From: Thermoanaerobacter thermocopriae JCM 7501
GTDB taxonomy: Bacteria; Bacillota; Thermoanaerobacteria; Thermoanaerobacterales; Thermoanaerobacteraceae
Length of the DNA stretch: 47,552 nt
Reading direction: 5' to 3'
NCBI RefSeq assembly: GCF_001310975.1
Contig: NZ_BAZY01000016.1
Span: 1 to 47,552 of the forward strand
In this document: one piece after another, positions 8,407-16,554 of the stretch
How the letters are laid out: each line of letters starts with the position of its first letter
How positions within the stretch are numbered: position 1 is the stretch's first letter
The notes under the pieces: model-generated
The model's database searches: none
Seen by the model: only the letters and a program-made list of their open reading frames with translations
Told to the model about the DNA's origin: nothing
Made by a program: the position numbers and the translations under genes

Positions 8407-9489
8407 ATGCATGGTGAAATAAATATTGCTTATTTAAGTGATTATCCTTTTGGAATAGGTTTTGGTGGTAAAGAAATACAATTATTATCATATATGAAAT
8501 ATACTAATGAAGGGGAATACAATTATAAAATTAAATTATTGGATTTCTGGGATAAAAATTCACTAAATGATGTTAAGATTTTACATTTGTTTGGCTTCAG
8601 CAATTGGTTTTATTTTTTGATCAAAACATTAAAGGCAAACAAAAATTTAAGAATAGTGATAAGTCCTACAATGTATTTTGAAAAAAATATTAAATTTGAA
8701 GTGGCATCGTTTATGGGCTTTATTTGTCCAATCCCAAATTTTTTTAAATATACTAAATTTATATTTGAAAATGTTGATGTGATTATAACTAATAGTTTTG
8801 CTGAAAAAGATTTTTTAGTTCAAAATTATGGACATAACATAGAAAATAAAATTGAAATTGTATATAATGCTATTGAAGGGGATTTTAATGTATTTTCTTC
8901 TGACAAAAACGTTAGTTCTTTTGTTGAAAAATACAATATAGATAGTGATTATATCTTATCTGTTGGATTCTTTGATGAGAGAAAAAACACTATTTCTTTA
9001 ATTAAAGCATTTATAGAAGTATATCCATTAATAAAAAAGAAGTTGGTTTTAATTGGTGATTTCAGGTTTGCTAAAAAACAGAATAAAATATTTTGTGAGC
9101 AATTAATAAACAATAACAAAGATAAAATTATTCATATACCTTACATAGACAAAACAAAAAATATAGATTTACTAAAATCCGCTTACTACAATTGTAGCTA
9201 TCATGTTTTGCCAAGCAAAATAGAAACTCCAGGAATTTCAAATTTGGAAGCGGCTTCTTTTGGGAAAAATATTATAGCCGGTGATTGTAAACCTGTAAGA
9301 GAATATTTTTTAGATAAAGCTTATTATTGTAATCCGAAGTCTATTGAAGATATTAAGGAAAAACTCATCGAAGTTAATGGTAAGCCCCAAAATAACAAGG
9401 AAATTAAAAAATTAGTTATAGAAAAATACACTTATAATGCTTCTGTGCAGAAACTTATAAAGATTTATGAAAAACTTTTAAATAATTAA
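8407..9489 (+). CDS. Glycosyltransferase family 4
   Basis: About 360 aa with the GT-B fold layout. The N-terminal domain starts EINIAYLSDYPFGIGFGGKE (glycine loop), and the C-terminal domain has YILSVGFFDERKNTISLIKA, LVLIGDF, IIHIPYID and SYHVLPSKIETPGISNLEAA. The last corresponds to the retaining E-x7-E region, with E-T-P-G-I-S-N-L-E. It probably adds one sugar to the EPS repeat unit. ATG 8407 is preferred, with AAAGGA 12 nt upstream; ATG 8395 sits directly against that RBS, and the domain homology starts right after 8407. The gene is uninterrupted, unlike its two upstream neighbours. It ends at 9489 and is followed by a degenerate stretch. Confidence 0.8.
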   Translation: MHGEINIAYLSDYPFGIGFGGKEIQLLSYMKYTNEGEYNYKIKLLDFWDKNSLNDVKILHLFGFSNWFYFLIKTLKANKNLRIVISPTMYFEKNIKFEVASFMGFICPIPNFFKYTKFIFENVDVIITNSFAEKDFLVQNYGHNIENKIEIVYNAIEGDFNVFSSDKNVSSFVEKYNIDSDYILSVGFFDERKNTISLIKAFIEVYPLIKKKLVLIGDFRFAKKQNKIFCEQLINNNKDKIIHIPYIDKTKNIDLLKSAYYNCSYHVLPSKIETPGISNLEAASFGKNIIAGDCKPVREYFLDKAYYCNPKSIEDIKEKLIEVNGKPQNNKEIKKLVIEKYTYNASVQKLIKIYEKLLNN

Positions 9490-9810
9490 TATGATATATA
9501 ACAATTTTTTCAATAATTTACTGGAATACATAAAAGCATGACAGAGAGAAAGCTTGATGTTCGACAAAGCCAGATAATCCTTTAAGATATTTCATTTAAT
9601 CAACTACTTACTAAACTTATATTTACACGAAAATATATTTTCATTCCTGGTTGTGCTTGCTTAAGCATGAGTGTTTAGTCGGAAAATACTCTAAATTTTT
9701 TACTTTGTACGCTTTGCACGTATTTTTATTAAATAACATCATAAAAAACTTAATCAATCTATTGGTGTGCATTCCTGATATAGGGAAACACAAAGAAACA
9801 AAGATGGTGT
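9490..9810. other. Non-coding, degenerate stretch
   Basis: About 320 bases with many stops in all frames. I see no promoter, RNA or IS end that I can defend. It ends in the remnant of a glycosyltransferase (9829-9963), so it probably holds decayed sequence of that gene or of an element that replaced its 5' part. Confidence 0.4.
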
Positions 9811-9828
9811 GTGCACCGCATGACATTG

Positions 9829-9963
9829 AAGGCGAATAGTATTTTGAAGCTTGTAGAAAATGAAGAATTACTAAGAAAAATATCATTTAATGGGCTCGAG
9901 AAAATTAAAAGTTATACATTGGATAAATCTACAGATTTACTGGATAAAATTTTATTAAAACAA
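9829..9963 (+). pseudogene. C-terminal remnant of a GT4 glycosyltransferase
   Basis: In one frame the residues KANSILKLVENEELLRKISF and NGLEKIKSYTLDKSTDLLDK look like the last helices of a GT4 enzyme: 'ai..ll.n.elr.ki...g...v..ysw.k....l..iy'. No glycosyltransferase catalytic region precedes it, and the frame then runs into rfbB without its own clear stop (the first is at 10018-10020, inside rfbB). This is the tail of a fourth glycosyltransferase whose body has been deleted. Confidence 0.6.
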
Positions 9964-9976
9964 GTGAGGTGCTTAC

Positions 9977-11026
9977 ATGAAAATATTAGTTACAGGTGGA
10001 GCAGGTTTTATAGGAAGTAATTTTATTAAGTATATGCTTAATGTGTATAAAGACTATAAAATCATCAACCTTGATAAGCTAACATATGCAGGTAACCTTG
10101 AAAATTTAAAAGATGTAGAAAATAATCCGAATTATACGTTTATCAAAGGAGATATATGTGATAAAGAACTGGTAGAAGAGATATTTTCACAAGACATTGA
10201 TTATGTAGTTAATTTTGCAGCAGAATCTCATGTAGACAGAAGTATTATGGACCCTGAAATATTTGTAAAAACTAATATACTTGGAACAGTGACTTTGCTT
10301 AACGCAGCCAAAAAGGCATGGGAAGAGGGAGATAGTTTTAAAGAGGGGAAAAAATTTCTTCAAGTTTCAACAGATGAAATTTATGGCTCTTTAGGTGAGA
10401 CAGGCTATTTTACAGAAACTACACAACTTGACCCTCATAGTCCCTATTCATCGAGTAAAGCAGCTGCAGATTTAATAGTCAAAGCCTACTATGATACATA
10501 TAAAATGCCTGTAAATATAACAAGATGTTCAAACAACTATGGACCATATCAATTTCCTGAAAAACTGATACCATTAATGATAAACAATTGTTTAAATAAA
10601 AAACATCTTCCTGTTTATGGAGATGGGCTTAATGTAAGAGACTGGCTTTATGTAGAAGACCATTGTAAAGCAATAGATTTGGTTCTTCATAAAGGAAAAG
10701 CGGGAGAAGTATACAATATTGGTGGCAATAATGAAAAGACAAATATAGAGATAGTGAAGTTAATTGTGTCATATATTCACGACAATGTAGATCCAACTGT
10801 AGATGAAAGCTTGATTACGTTTGTAGCAGATAGAAAAGGGCATGATAGAAGGTATGCTATTGATGCAACAAAGATTAGGACGGAATTAGGATGGTATCCT
10901 GAAACTAAATTTGAAGACGGCATCAAAAAAACAATAGAATGGTATCTTCAAAACAAAGAATGGCTTAAAAATGTTACATCTGGAGAGTATCAAAAATATT
11001 ACGAAAAAATGTATTCCAATAGATAG
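9977..11026 (+). CDS. rfbB: dTDP-glucose 4,6-dehydratase
   Basis: Converts dTDP-glucose to dTDP-4-keto-6-deoxyglucose, the second step of dTDP-L-rhamnose synthesis, in the cytoplasm. It is a 349-aa extended short-chain dehydrogenase. The NAD-binding loop is TGGAGFIGSNF near residue 7. VSTDEIYG carries the T-D-E catalytic residues of RmlB, SPYSSSKAAADL contains the Y-x3-K pair, and NNYGPYQFPEKLIPLMI plus GDGLNVRDWLYVEDH form the substrate-binding part. Length and all motifs are intact. The RBS GTGAGG lies at 9963-9968. rfbA follows after 12 nt, so they are one operon. Confidence 0.97.
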   Translation: MKILVTGGAGFIGSNFIKYMLNVYKDYKIINLDKLTYAGNLENLKDVENNPNYTFIKGDICDKELVEEIFSQDIDYVVNFAAESHVDRSIMDPEIFVKTNILGTVTLLNAAKKAWEEGDSFKEGKKFLQVSTDEIYGSLGETGYFTETTQLDPHSPYSSSKAAADLIVKAYYDTYKMPVNITRCSNNYGPYQFPEKLIPLMINNCLNKKHLPVYGDGLNVRDWLYVEDHCKAIDLVLHKGKAGEVYNIGGNNEKTNIEIVKLIVSYIHDNVDPTVDESLITFVADRKGHDRRYAIDATKIRTELGWYPETKFEDGIKKTIEWYLQNKEWLKNVTSGEYQKYYEKMYSNR

Positions 11027-11038
11027 GAGGAAATGCAA

Positions 11039-11956
11039 ATGAAAGGTATAATTCTAGCAGGCGGGTCAGGTACAAGGCTTTATCCTATTACAAAAGCGAT
11101 ATCGAAACAAATTTTGCCTATCTATGATAAGCCAATGATATATTATCCTTTATCTGTTCTTATGCTTGCAGGAATTAGAGAAATACTGATTATATCCACT
11201 CCAAGGGACATAAACACCTTTAAAGAGCTTCTGGGAGATGGAAGGCAGTTAGGATTGCGCTTTGAATATGCTGTACAGGAGGCACCTCGTGGTATAGCTG
11301 AAGCCTTTATCATTGGAGAAGATTTTATTGGCAAAGACAACGTTGCTCTTATATTGGGTGATAATATTTTTTATGGCTATGGATTTACTGAAAGACTTGA
11401 AAGAGCAGCGAGCAGAAAAGAAGGAGCTACTATATTTGGCTATTATGTGAGCAATCCGAGTGATTATGGTGTTGTGGAATTTGATGAAAACTTTGATGTT
11501 ATATCAATTGAAGAAAAACCAAAACATCCCAAGTCCAATTATGCTGTACCTGGGCTTTATTTTTATGATAATGAAGTGATTGAAATAGCCAAAAGTATTA
11601 AGCCCTCTGCAAGAGGAGAACTTGAGATTACCTCGGTTAATAATGAGTATCTGAAAAGAGGAAAGCTTAAAGTTGAATTATTGGGCAGAGGGATGGCATG
11701 GTTTGACACAGGCACGCCGAGTGGGCTTTTAAATGCTGCTAATTTTGTTGAAGCGATTCAAACGAGACAGGGGCTATATATTGCCTGCATTGAAGAAATT
11801 GCCTATAGAAAAGGCTTTATAGATAAGGAACAGCTATTAAAACTTGCTGAACCTTTAAAAAAGGTTGGATACGGGAAATATCTTTTAAAATTAATAGATG
11901 AAGAGGAAAATGATGCAATTAAAGAAGTAGCGGCTACAAGTGAGATCTTTTATTAA
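11039..11956 (+). CDS. rfbA: Glucose-1-phosphate thymidylyltransferase
   Basis: Makes dTDP-glucose from dTTP and glucose-1-phosphate, the first step to dTDP-rhamnose. The start is ATG 11039: AGGAGG (11025-11030) is 8 nt away, while ATG 11033 would be only 2 nt away, and the family begins [18 protein letters not shown]. This gives 305 aa. GSGTRL is the nucleotidyltransferase signature, KPMIYYPLS follows, LGDNIFYG holds the metal-binding aspartate, [20 protein letters not shown] is the sugar site and [11 protein letters not shown] the C-terminal motif. It is intact. Normally feedback-inhibited by dTDP-rhamnose in this family. Confidence 0.97.
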   Translation: MKGIILAGGSGTRLYPITKAISKQILPIYDKPMIYYPLSVLMLAGIREILIISTPRDINTFKELLGDGRQLGLRFEYAVQEAPRGIAEAFIIGEDFIGKDNVALILGDNIFYGYGFTERLERAASRKEGATIFGYYVSNPSDYGVVEFDENFDVISIEEKPKHPKSNYAVPGLYFYDNEVIEIAKSIKPSARGELEITSVNNEYLKRGKLKVELLGRGMAWFDTGTPSGLLNAANFVEAIQTRQGLYIACIEEIAYRKGFIDKEQLLKLAEPLKKVGYGKYLLKLIDEEENDAIKEVAATSEIFY

Positions 11957-11975
11957 AAGGAGTTGATTTGGCAGA

Positions 11976-12887
11976 ATGAAGATACTTATTACAGGGGCTA
12001 GAGGGCAATTAGCTTTACAACTTCGTTCAATTATAGAAAAAGGCAGAAGTGAGATTGGAGAAATAGATCCCATATATAAAGAGGCTGCAATAAAGTATAC
12101 ATCTCATGATGAACTGGATATTACTGATTTAACAAGTGTTTTAAGATTCGTGGATGAGTATAGACCAGATATTATAATAAATTGTGCAGCTTATACTAAT
12201 GTAGACAAATGTGAGAGTGATGTTGATACTGCCTTCAAGGTAAATGCTATAGGACCAAGGAATCTGGCAAGAGCAGCTCAGAGAGCTGGAGCGAAATTAT
12301 TACATGTATCTACAGATTATGTTTTTAATGGAACGGGAAATGTTCCTTTTAGGGAATATGATGTTCCACAACCGATAAATGTATATGGAAAAACGAAACT
12401 TCTTGGGGAAGAGTATGTAAGAGAGTTTTGTGATAGGTATTTTATAGTAAGAACAGCATGGCTCTATGGGAAATACGGGAAAAATTTTGTATACACTATC
12501 CTGAAAGCAGCAAAGGAGAAGGGATATTTAGAAGTTGTGAATGATCAGAAAGGGAATCCAACAAATGCGGAAGATTTAGCCCATCATATTTTAAAACTGG
12601 TACTCACGGAAGAATATGGAATATATCATTGTATGGGAAAAGGCGAGTGTAGTTGGTATGATTTTGCTTGTAAAATTGTAGAATACGCAGGAATAAATTG
12701 CACTGTAGTTCCTATTACTTCTGATAAGATAAATAGACCTGCCAAAAGACCTTTTTATTCCTCTCTGGATAATATGATGTTAAGATGTACTATTGGAGAT
12801 GAAATGAGAAACTGGGAAGATGCGTTAAAAGCTTTTATTGAAGATTTGAAAAATACGGGGCAGGAGGATTTGTATGGGAAAGTTTAA
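11976..12887 (+). CDS. rfbD: dTDP-4-dehydrorhamnose reductase
   Basis: NAD(P)H-dependent reductase that makes dTDP-L-rhamnose in the last step of the pathway. 303 aa, with MKILITGARGQLALQL at the cofactor loop, INCAAYTNVDKCE, VSTDYVFNGTG (catalytic threonine/serine region) and NVYGKTKLLGEEYV (Y-x3-K). The C-terminal substrate domain has AKRPFYSSLDN, matching the 'rRP..s.L' element of RmlD. RBS AAAGGAG lies about 10 nt upstream. The end overlaps rfbC by 14 bp. The order B-A-D-C differs from the common A-C-B-D arrangement, but all four genes are present. Confidence 0.96.
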   Translation: MKILITGARGQLALQLRSIIEKGRSEIGEIDPIYKEAAIKYTSHDELDITDLTSVLRFVDEYRPDIIINCAAYTNVDKCESDVDTAFKVNAIGPRNLARAAQRAGAKLLHVSTDYVFNGTGNVPFREYDVPQPINVYGKTKLLGEEYVREFCDRYFIVRTAWLYGKYGKNFVYTILKAAKEKGYLEVVNDQKGNPTNAEDLAHHILKLVLTEEYGIYHCMGKGECSWYDFACKIVEYAGINCTVVPITSDKINRPAKRPFYSSLDNMMLRCTIGDEMRNWEDALKAFIEDLKNTGQEDLYGKV

Positions 12888-13425
12888 GTTTATAGAAACA
12901 GAAATAGAAGGACTGTACATAATAGAGACGGGAGTTTTTGAAGATAATAGAGGATATTTTATGGAATCGTACAATTACAGAGATTTCAAAGATGCAGGGA
13001 TTGATGCAGTGTTTGTACAGGATAATCAGTCAAAATCCAAAAAAGGTGTTTTAAGGGGGTTGCATTTTCAGAAAAAACATCCGCAGGGCAAACTGGTGAG
13101 AGTTTTAAAGGGAGAGGTTTTTGATGTAGCAGTTGATTTAAGAAAAAACTCCAAAACTTACGGGAAATGGGTAGGAGTTATTTTGTCTGACAAAAACAAA
13201 AGGCAGTTTTATATTCCAGAGGGCTTTGCCCATGGTTTTTTAGTTTTGTCTGATGAAGCAGAGTTTTTTTATAAATGTACCGATTTTTATTATCCTGACG
13301 ATGAGGGTGGGATAATATGGAATGACCCTGATATAAATATACAATGGCCTGTAGATGGCAATGAAGAAATAATTTTATCAGAAAAAGATAAAAAATGGCC
13401 AAGGTTAAGAGATTTAGCGTTTTAA
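12874..13425 (+). CDS. rfbC: dTDP-4-dehydrorhamnose 3,5-epimerase
   Basis: Epimerises C3 and C5 of dTDP-4-keto-6-deoxyglucose, the third step to dTDP-rhamnose. 183 aa, single cupin domain. The sequence has GVFEDNRGYFMESYN, QDNQSKSKKGVLRGLHFQ (with the catalytic histidine of LRGLHFQ), GEVFDVAVDLRKNSKTYGKW, FYIPEGFAHGFLVLSDEAEF and the tyrosine-containing YKCTDFYYPDDEGGIIWND. The start is ATG 12874, inside the end of rfbD, preceded by GCAGGAGGA (12861-12869). A complete dTDP-rhamnose pathway is therefore encoded between 9977 and 13425. Confidence 0.97.
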   Translation: MGKFKFIETEIEGLYIIETGVFEDNRGYFMESYNYRDFKDAGIDAVFVQDNQSKSKKGVLRGLHFQKKHPQGKLVRVLKGEVFDVAVDLRKNSKTYGKWVGVILSDKNKRQFYIPEGFAHGFLVLSDEAEFFYKCTDFYYPDDEGGIIWNDPDINIQWPVDGNEEIILSEKDKKWPRLRDLAF

Positions 13426-13446
13426 TATTATTGAAGGGGTGGAATA

Positions 13447-14816
13447 ATGTGGTATAGAAGATGGAGTATTGCGCTTGACATTGGGGCACTCATTTTAGCA
13501 TTTGCACTTGCTTTATATATTAGGTTTAATAATTTGAGCATGTTATCAAGGTCTTGGTATGTTACTACTTTTATAATTTTGCTTACAATTGATTTTTTGA
13601 TTTTGTATTTTAAGGGATTATATGATAAAAAACAGAAGCCTTTGTTTAATCAAATAGGAATAGTGATAGATGGTCTTGTTTATTCTGTATTTATATATTT
13701 GCTTATCTCCTATTTTACCAAAATGACATATTTTTCAAGGTTAACGCTTATATACATATTTATTATAGGATTAACTTTGCAAATTACATTTAAGACAATC
13801 TTATCGTATTTGCAAAAAAGAAGATACAAAAAAGGATTGGATTTGAGCAATGCATTAGTAATAGGCGATTATACAAAGACACCAAAAGAGCTAATAGATA
13901 AACTTAAAACACGTGAATATGGAATAAATATAGTGGGATATTTGTCTAATGATATAAATAGTAACGGTTTGAATAGATTAGGGAGTATAAAAGATTTTAG
14001 TGAAGTTGTTGATAAATATAACGTGGAGATGATATTTATAGTTTCTAAGGTAGAAAATGTAGAAGAAGTTATAAATATTGGTCTGGATAAGTACATAAGT
14101 ATATATTCTATAAATAACAGTATAAATCTTCCAAATTATCCTATGGAAATAGAAATTATTGATGATATGCCTATTTTGAAATTGAAGGATGTATTTATAA
14201 GTGGATTTGAAGGACGTATGAAAAGACTTTTGGATTTCACTTTGTCACTTATTGCACTGATTATATTATCACCATTGTTTGTTATAATATCGCTTTTAAT
14301 AAAACTAACTTCTCCTGGACCGGTGTTTTTTGTTCAAGATAGAATAGGATTAAATGGAAAGTTGTTTAAAGCGTACAAGTTTAGGACAATGGTCATAAAT
14401 GCCGAAGAGATTTTATTAAAGTGGCTAGAGGAAAATCCTGAAATTAGAGAAGAATATTTGATACATCATAAACTTAAAAACGATCCAAGAGTAACAAAAA
14501 TAGGCAAGTTCCTAAGGAAAACAAGTCTTGACGAGTTGCCGCAATTATTTAATGTGCTAAAAGGTGATATGAGCTTGGTAGGTCCCAGACTTATCTTGTA
14601 AGAGAATTGAATGATACCAAACATTATGCAAGGTTCTTATGGAGAGTTCCACCAGGAATTACAGGCTTATGGCAAATAAGTGGGCGGAATGAGGTAGATT
14701 TTGAAGGCAGATTAGAAATGGACATGCAGTATATATCTAATTGGAATTTATGGCTTGATATAAATATTCTTTTTAAGACTATTCCTGCAGTACTTAAAAG
14801 AGATGGTGCGTATTAA
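13447..14816 (+). pseudogene. Undecaprenyl-phosphate sugar phosphotransferase (WbaP/CpsE type), one frameshift
   Basis: Starts EPS repeat-unit assembly by moving a sugar-1-phosphate onto undecaprenyl phosphate at the membrane. About 456 aa when joined. The N-terminal four hydrophobic helices (ALDIGALILAFALALYIRF and three more) are followed by a Rossmann-like CoA-binding domain (NALVIGDY...GINIVGYLSND). The C-terminal bacterial sugar transferase domain has KRLLDFTLSLIALIILSPLF, PGPVFFVQDRIGLNGKLFKA and YKFRTMV, then KFLRKTSLDELPQLFNVLKG. At 14586 one C is missing in what should be VGPRPYLVREL, so the frame stops at 14601. The rest, PGITGLWQISGRNEVDFE, continues from about 14590 to 14816. If the indel is real, the last 70 residues, including part of the active domain, are lost. 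Confidence 0.9.
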
Positions 14817-15046
14817 CAAATTTAATGAGAATAAAAATAATAATCCACAATATGGTGCTGTATAATAGACCATTTAAAAGACCTTTATAAAATTTTTCAT
14901 TAAACATATGCTTACATTCCTTATTTTTTATTATATTTTGCCTTTTTCATTAAATTTTATTCGGGGTTGATGGAAGGTATTAATTAAAAACTTTTGCTTG
15001 GGTACTAAGTGAGCTAAGTTTAAATTAATTAAAAAGGATGATGCAA

Positions 15047-16120
15047 ATGATAACAGGTGTTATTATGGCAGGTGGCAAAGGCGAAAGATTTTGGCCTAAA
15101 AGTAGGATAAAGATGCCAAAGCAGTTTTTGAATCTTTATGGAGATAAAACAATGATTCAACAAACTGTGGACAGGCTTAAGAAAATTATGCCTGTAGAGA
15201 ATATCTTTGTTGTAACTAATATTGATTATGCGGGAATAATTAGTGACCAGATTCCTGATTTGCCAACAGAAAATATTTTAATAGAGCCTATGGCTAAAAA
15301 TACTGCAGCATGCATTGGCCTTGCAGCACTTCATACAGAAAGACTTGATAAAGAGTCTATAATGGTTGTTGTTCCTTCTGATCACGTTATAAAGGATGAA
15401 GAAACGTATATTGAAGTATTAAAAACAGCAATAGAAAAAGCAAAATCAGGGGATAATCTTGTTACAATAGGCATAAAGCCTACACATCCTGAGACAGGAT
15501 ATGGTTATATAAAATTCAAGAAGGTAACGAGAGAAATAATAAATAAAAATCCTGTACATAAAGTGGAAAGATTTGTAGAAAAACCTGATTATGATACAGC
15601 AGTAAAATATGTAGAAAGTGGAGATTATCTTTGGAATAGCGGTATGTTTATATGGAAGACATCATCAATATTAAACGCTATAGAAAAGTACATGCCTGAG
15701 TTACATAAAGCATTGGAGAATATAAGGAAAAATTTTGATGCAGACGATGTAGAAAAAGCGTTATACGATGAATACTCAAAACTTGAAAGTATATCAATAG
15801 ATTACGGCGTAATGGAAAAAGCTAAAAATGTCTATGTCGTGCCAGGAGATTTTGGCTGGGATGATGTGGGAAGCTGGACGTCTATAGAGAGATTATACGA
15901 AAAAGATGATAATGGCAATGTCATAAAAGGGAATGTAGTAGCTGTAGATACAAAGAAATGTATTATAACAGGTGGTGAAAAACTCATTGCAACCTTAGGC
16001 ATAGAAGATGTAGTTATAGTTGATACTGAGGATGCTCTTTTAATTTGTTCAAAGGATAAGGCACAGAATGTGAAAGAGATATTGAAGGAATTGAAGGAGA
16101 AAAAGAGGGAGTATTTGTGA
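15047..16120 (+). CDS. manC: Mannose-1-phosphate guanylyltransferase
   Basis: Makes GDP-mannose from GTP and mannose-1-phosphate. About 357 aa from ATG 15047 (AAAGGA at 15031-15036), a single-domain enzyme without the C-terminal phosphomannose isomerase domain found in longer forms. ITGVIMAGGKGERFWPKSR is the nucleotidyltransferase signature. IEPMAKNTAACIGLAAL, VVPSDHVI, TGYGYIKF, VEKPDYDTAVKY and YLWNSGMFIW are the expected sugar- and metal-site motifs, and DFGWDDVGSW is near the end. A 220-nt gap separates it from the EPS genes; it contains AT-rich sequence but no clear promoter. Mannose is probably another constituent of the EPS or of a glycoprotein. Confidence 0.95.
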   Translation: MITGVIMAGGKGERFWPKSRIKMPKQFLNLYGDKTMIQQTVDRLKKIMPVENIFVVTNIDYAGIISDQIPDLPTENILIEPMAKNTAACIGLAALHTERLDKESIMVVVPSDHVIKDEETYIEVLKTAIEKAKSGDNLVTIGIKPTHPETGYGYIKFKKVTREIINKNPVHKVERFVEKPDYDTAVKYVESGDYLWNSGMFIWKTSSILNAIEKYMPELHKALENIRKNFDADDVEKALYDEYSKLESISIDYGVMEKAKNVYVVPGDFGWDDVGSWTSIERLYEKDDNGNVIKGNVVAVDTKKCIITGGEKLIATLGIEDVVIVDTEDALLICSKDKAQNVKEILKELKEKKREYL

Positions 16121-16156
16121 GGAGTTAAAGTAAAGGGTTATTTCTGTTTTTATTTT

Positions 16157-16219
16157 TGTCGAGATATGTCGAAATTTTCATAATATTTGTGTTATTTTTG
16201 GGAAATAAAATGATAAAAT
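16157..16219 (+). promoter_or_regulatory. Tandem Spo0A-box-like sites plus sigma-A-type promoter (module copy A)
   Basis: TGTCGAG (16157-16163) and TGTCGAA (16167-16173) are direct repeats on a 10-bp period; TGTCGAA is the Spo0A box consensus. A -35-like TTATTT (16192-16197) starts exactly 25 bp after the second box. A 16-nt spacer leads to -10 TAAAAT (16214-16219). The same geometry recurs at 23449, 24576 and 25268. It lies about 130 bp before the first start codon of the ATPase operon. Confidence 0.5.
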
Positions 16220-16347
16220 GAAAATGCAGAAAATTTATTTTTGCTTTTTCTGTGAATATTGTTTTGTTAATTTCAGTTTGTAGGAGTAAGAGTAAAATCG
16301 AGATTCAATTTGAAAAGATAATATTTGAGAGGAGGGTTATCTATAAA

Positions 16348-16554
16348 ATGGCTAAAAAATCAAATATCTTGCAAAAAGTAATAGAAGACATAACAAAAGA
16401 AGAGAAAAATAAAATTAATCTTTTTGTGGAATATATAATGACTTTATATGACGATAATTATGGATTGAATGGCAATACAAATTATCTAGCGAATAAATAT
16501 GATGATATTCTTAAATTTTATGAAGAAAGGATCGGGAATGAAAATGAGGATTAA
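16348..16554 (+). CDS. Small hypothetical protein upstream of the SMC-like ATPase
   Basis: 68 aa: MAKKSNILQKVIEDITKEEK, then NKINLFVEYIMTLYDDNYGL and a charged tail. It is predicted helical and I do not recognise it. ATG 16348 is chosen because GAGGAGGG (16329-16336) lies upstream; a longer frame from 16252 starts in the promoter region without an RBS. The stop overlaps the ATPase start (ATG 16538) by 17 bp, so the two are translationally coupled and probably work together. A short helical partner before an SMC-like ATPase is common in defence operons, but no function can be assigned. Confidence 0.65.
   Translation: MAKKSNILQKVIEDITKEEKNKINLFVEYIMTLYDDNYGLNGNTNYLANKYDDILKFYEERIGNENED

Noticed and set aside
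9651..9839. Two overlapping short frames (62 and 81 aa) on opposite strands between the GT4 gene and rfbB
   Set aside because: Neither has an RBS or recognisable sequence; they are mutual antisense in degenerate DNA.
13178..13489. A 103-aa minus-strand frame over the rfbC end
   Set aside because: It overlaps an intact rfbC and the start of the sugar transferase; the composition is that of an antisense shadow.
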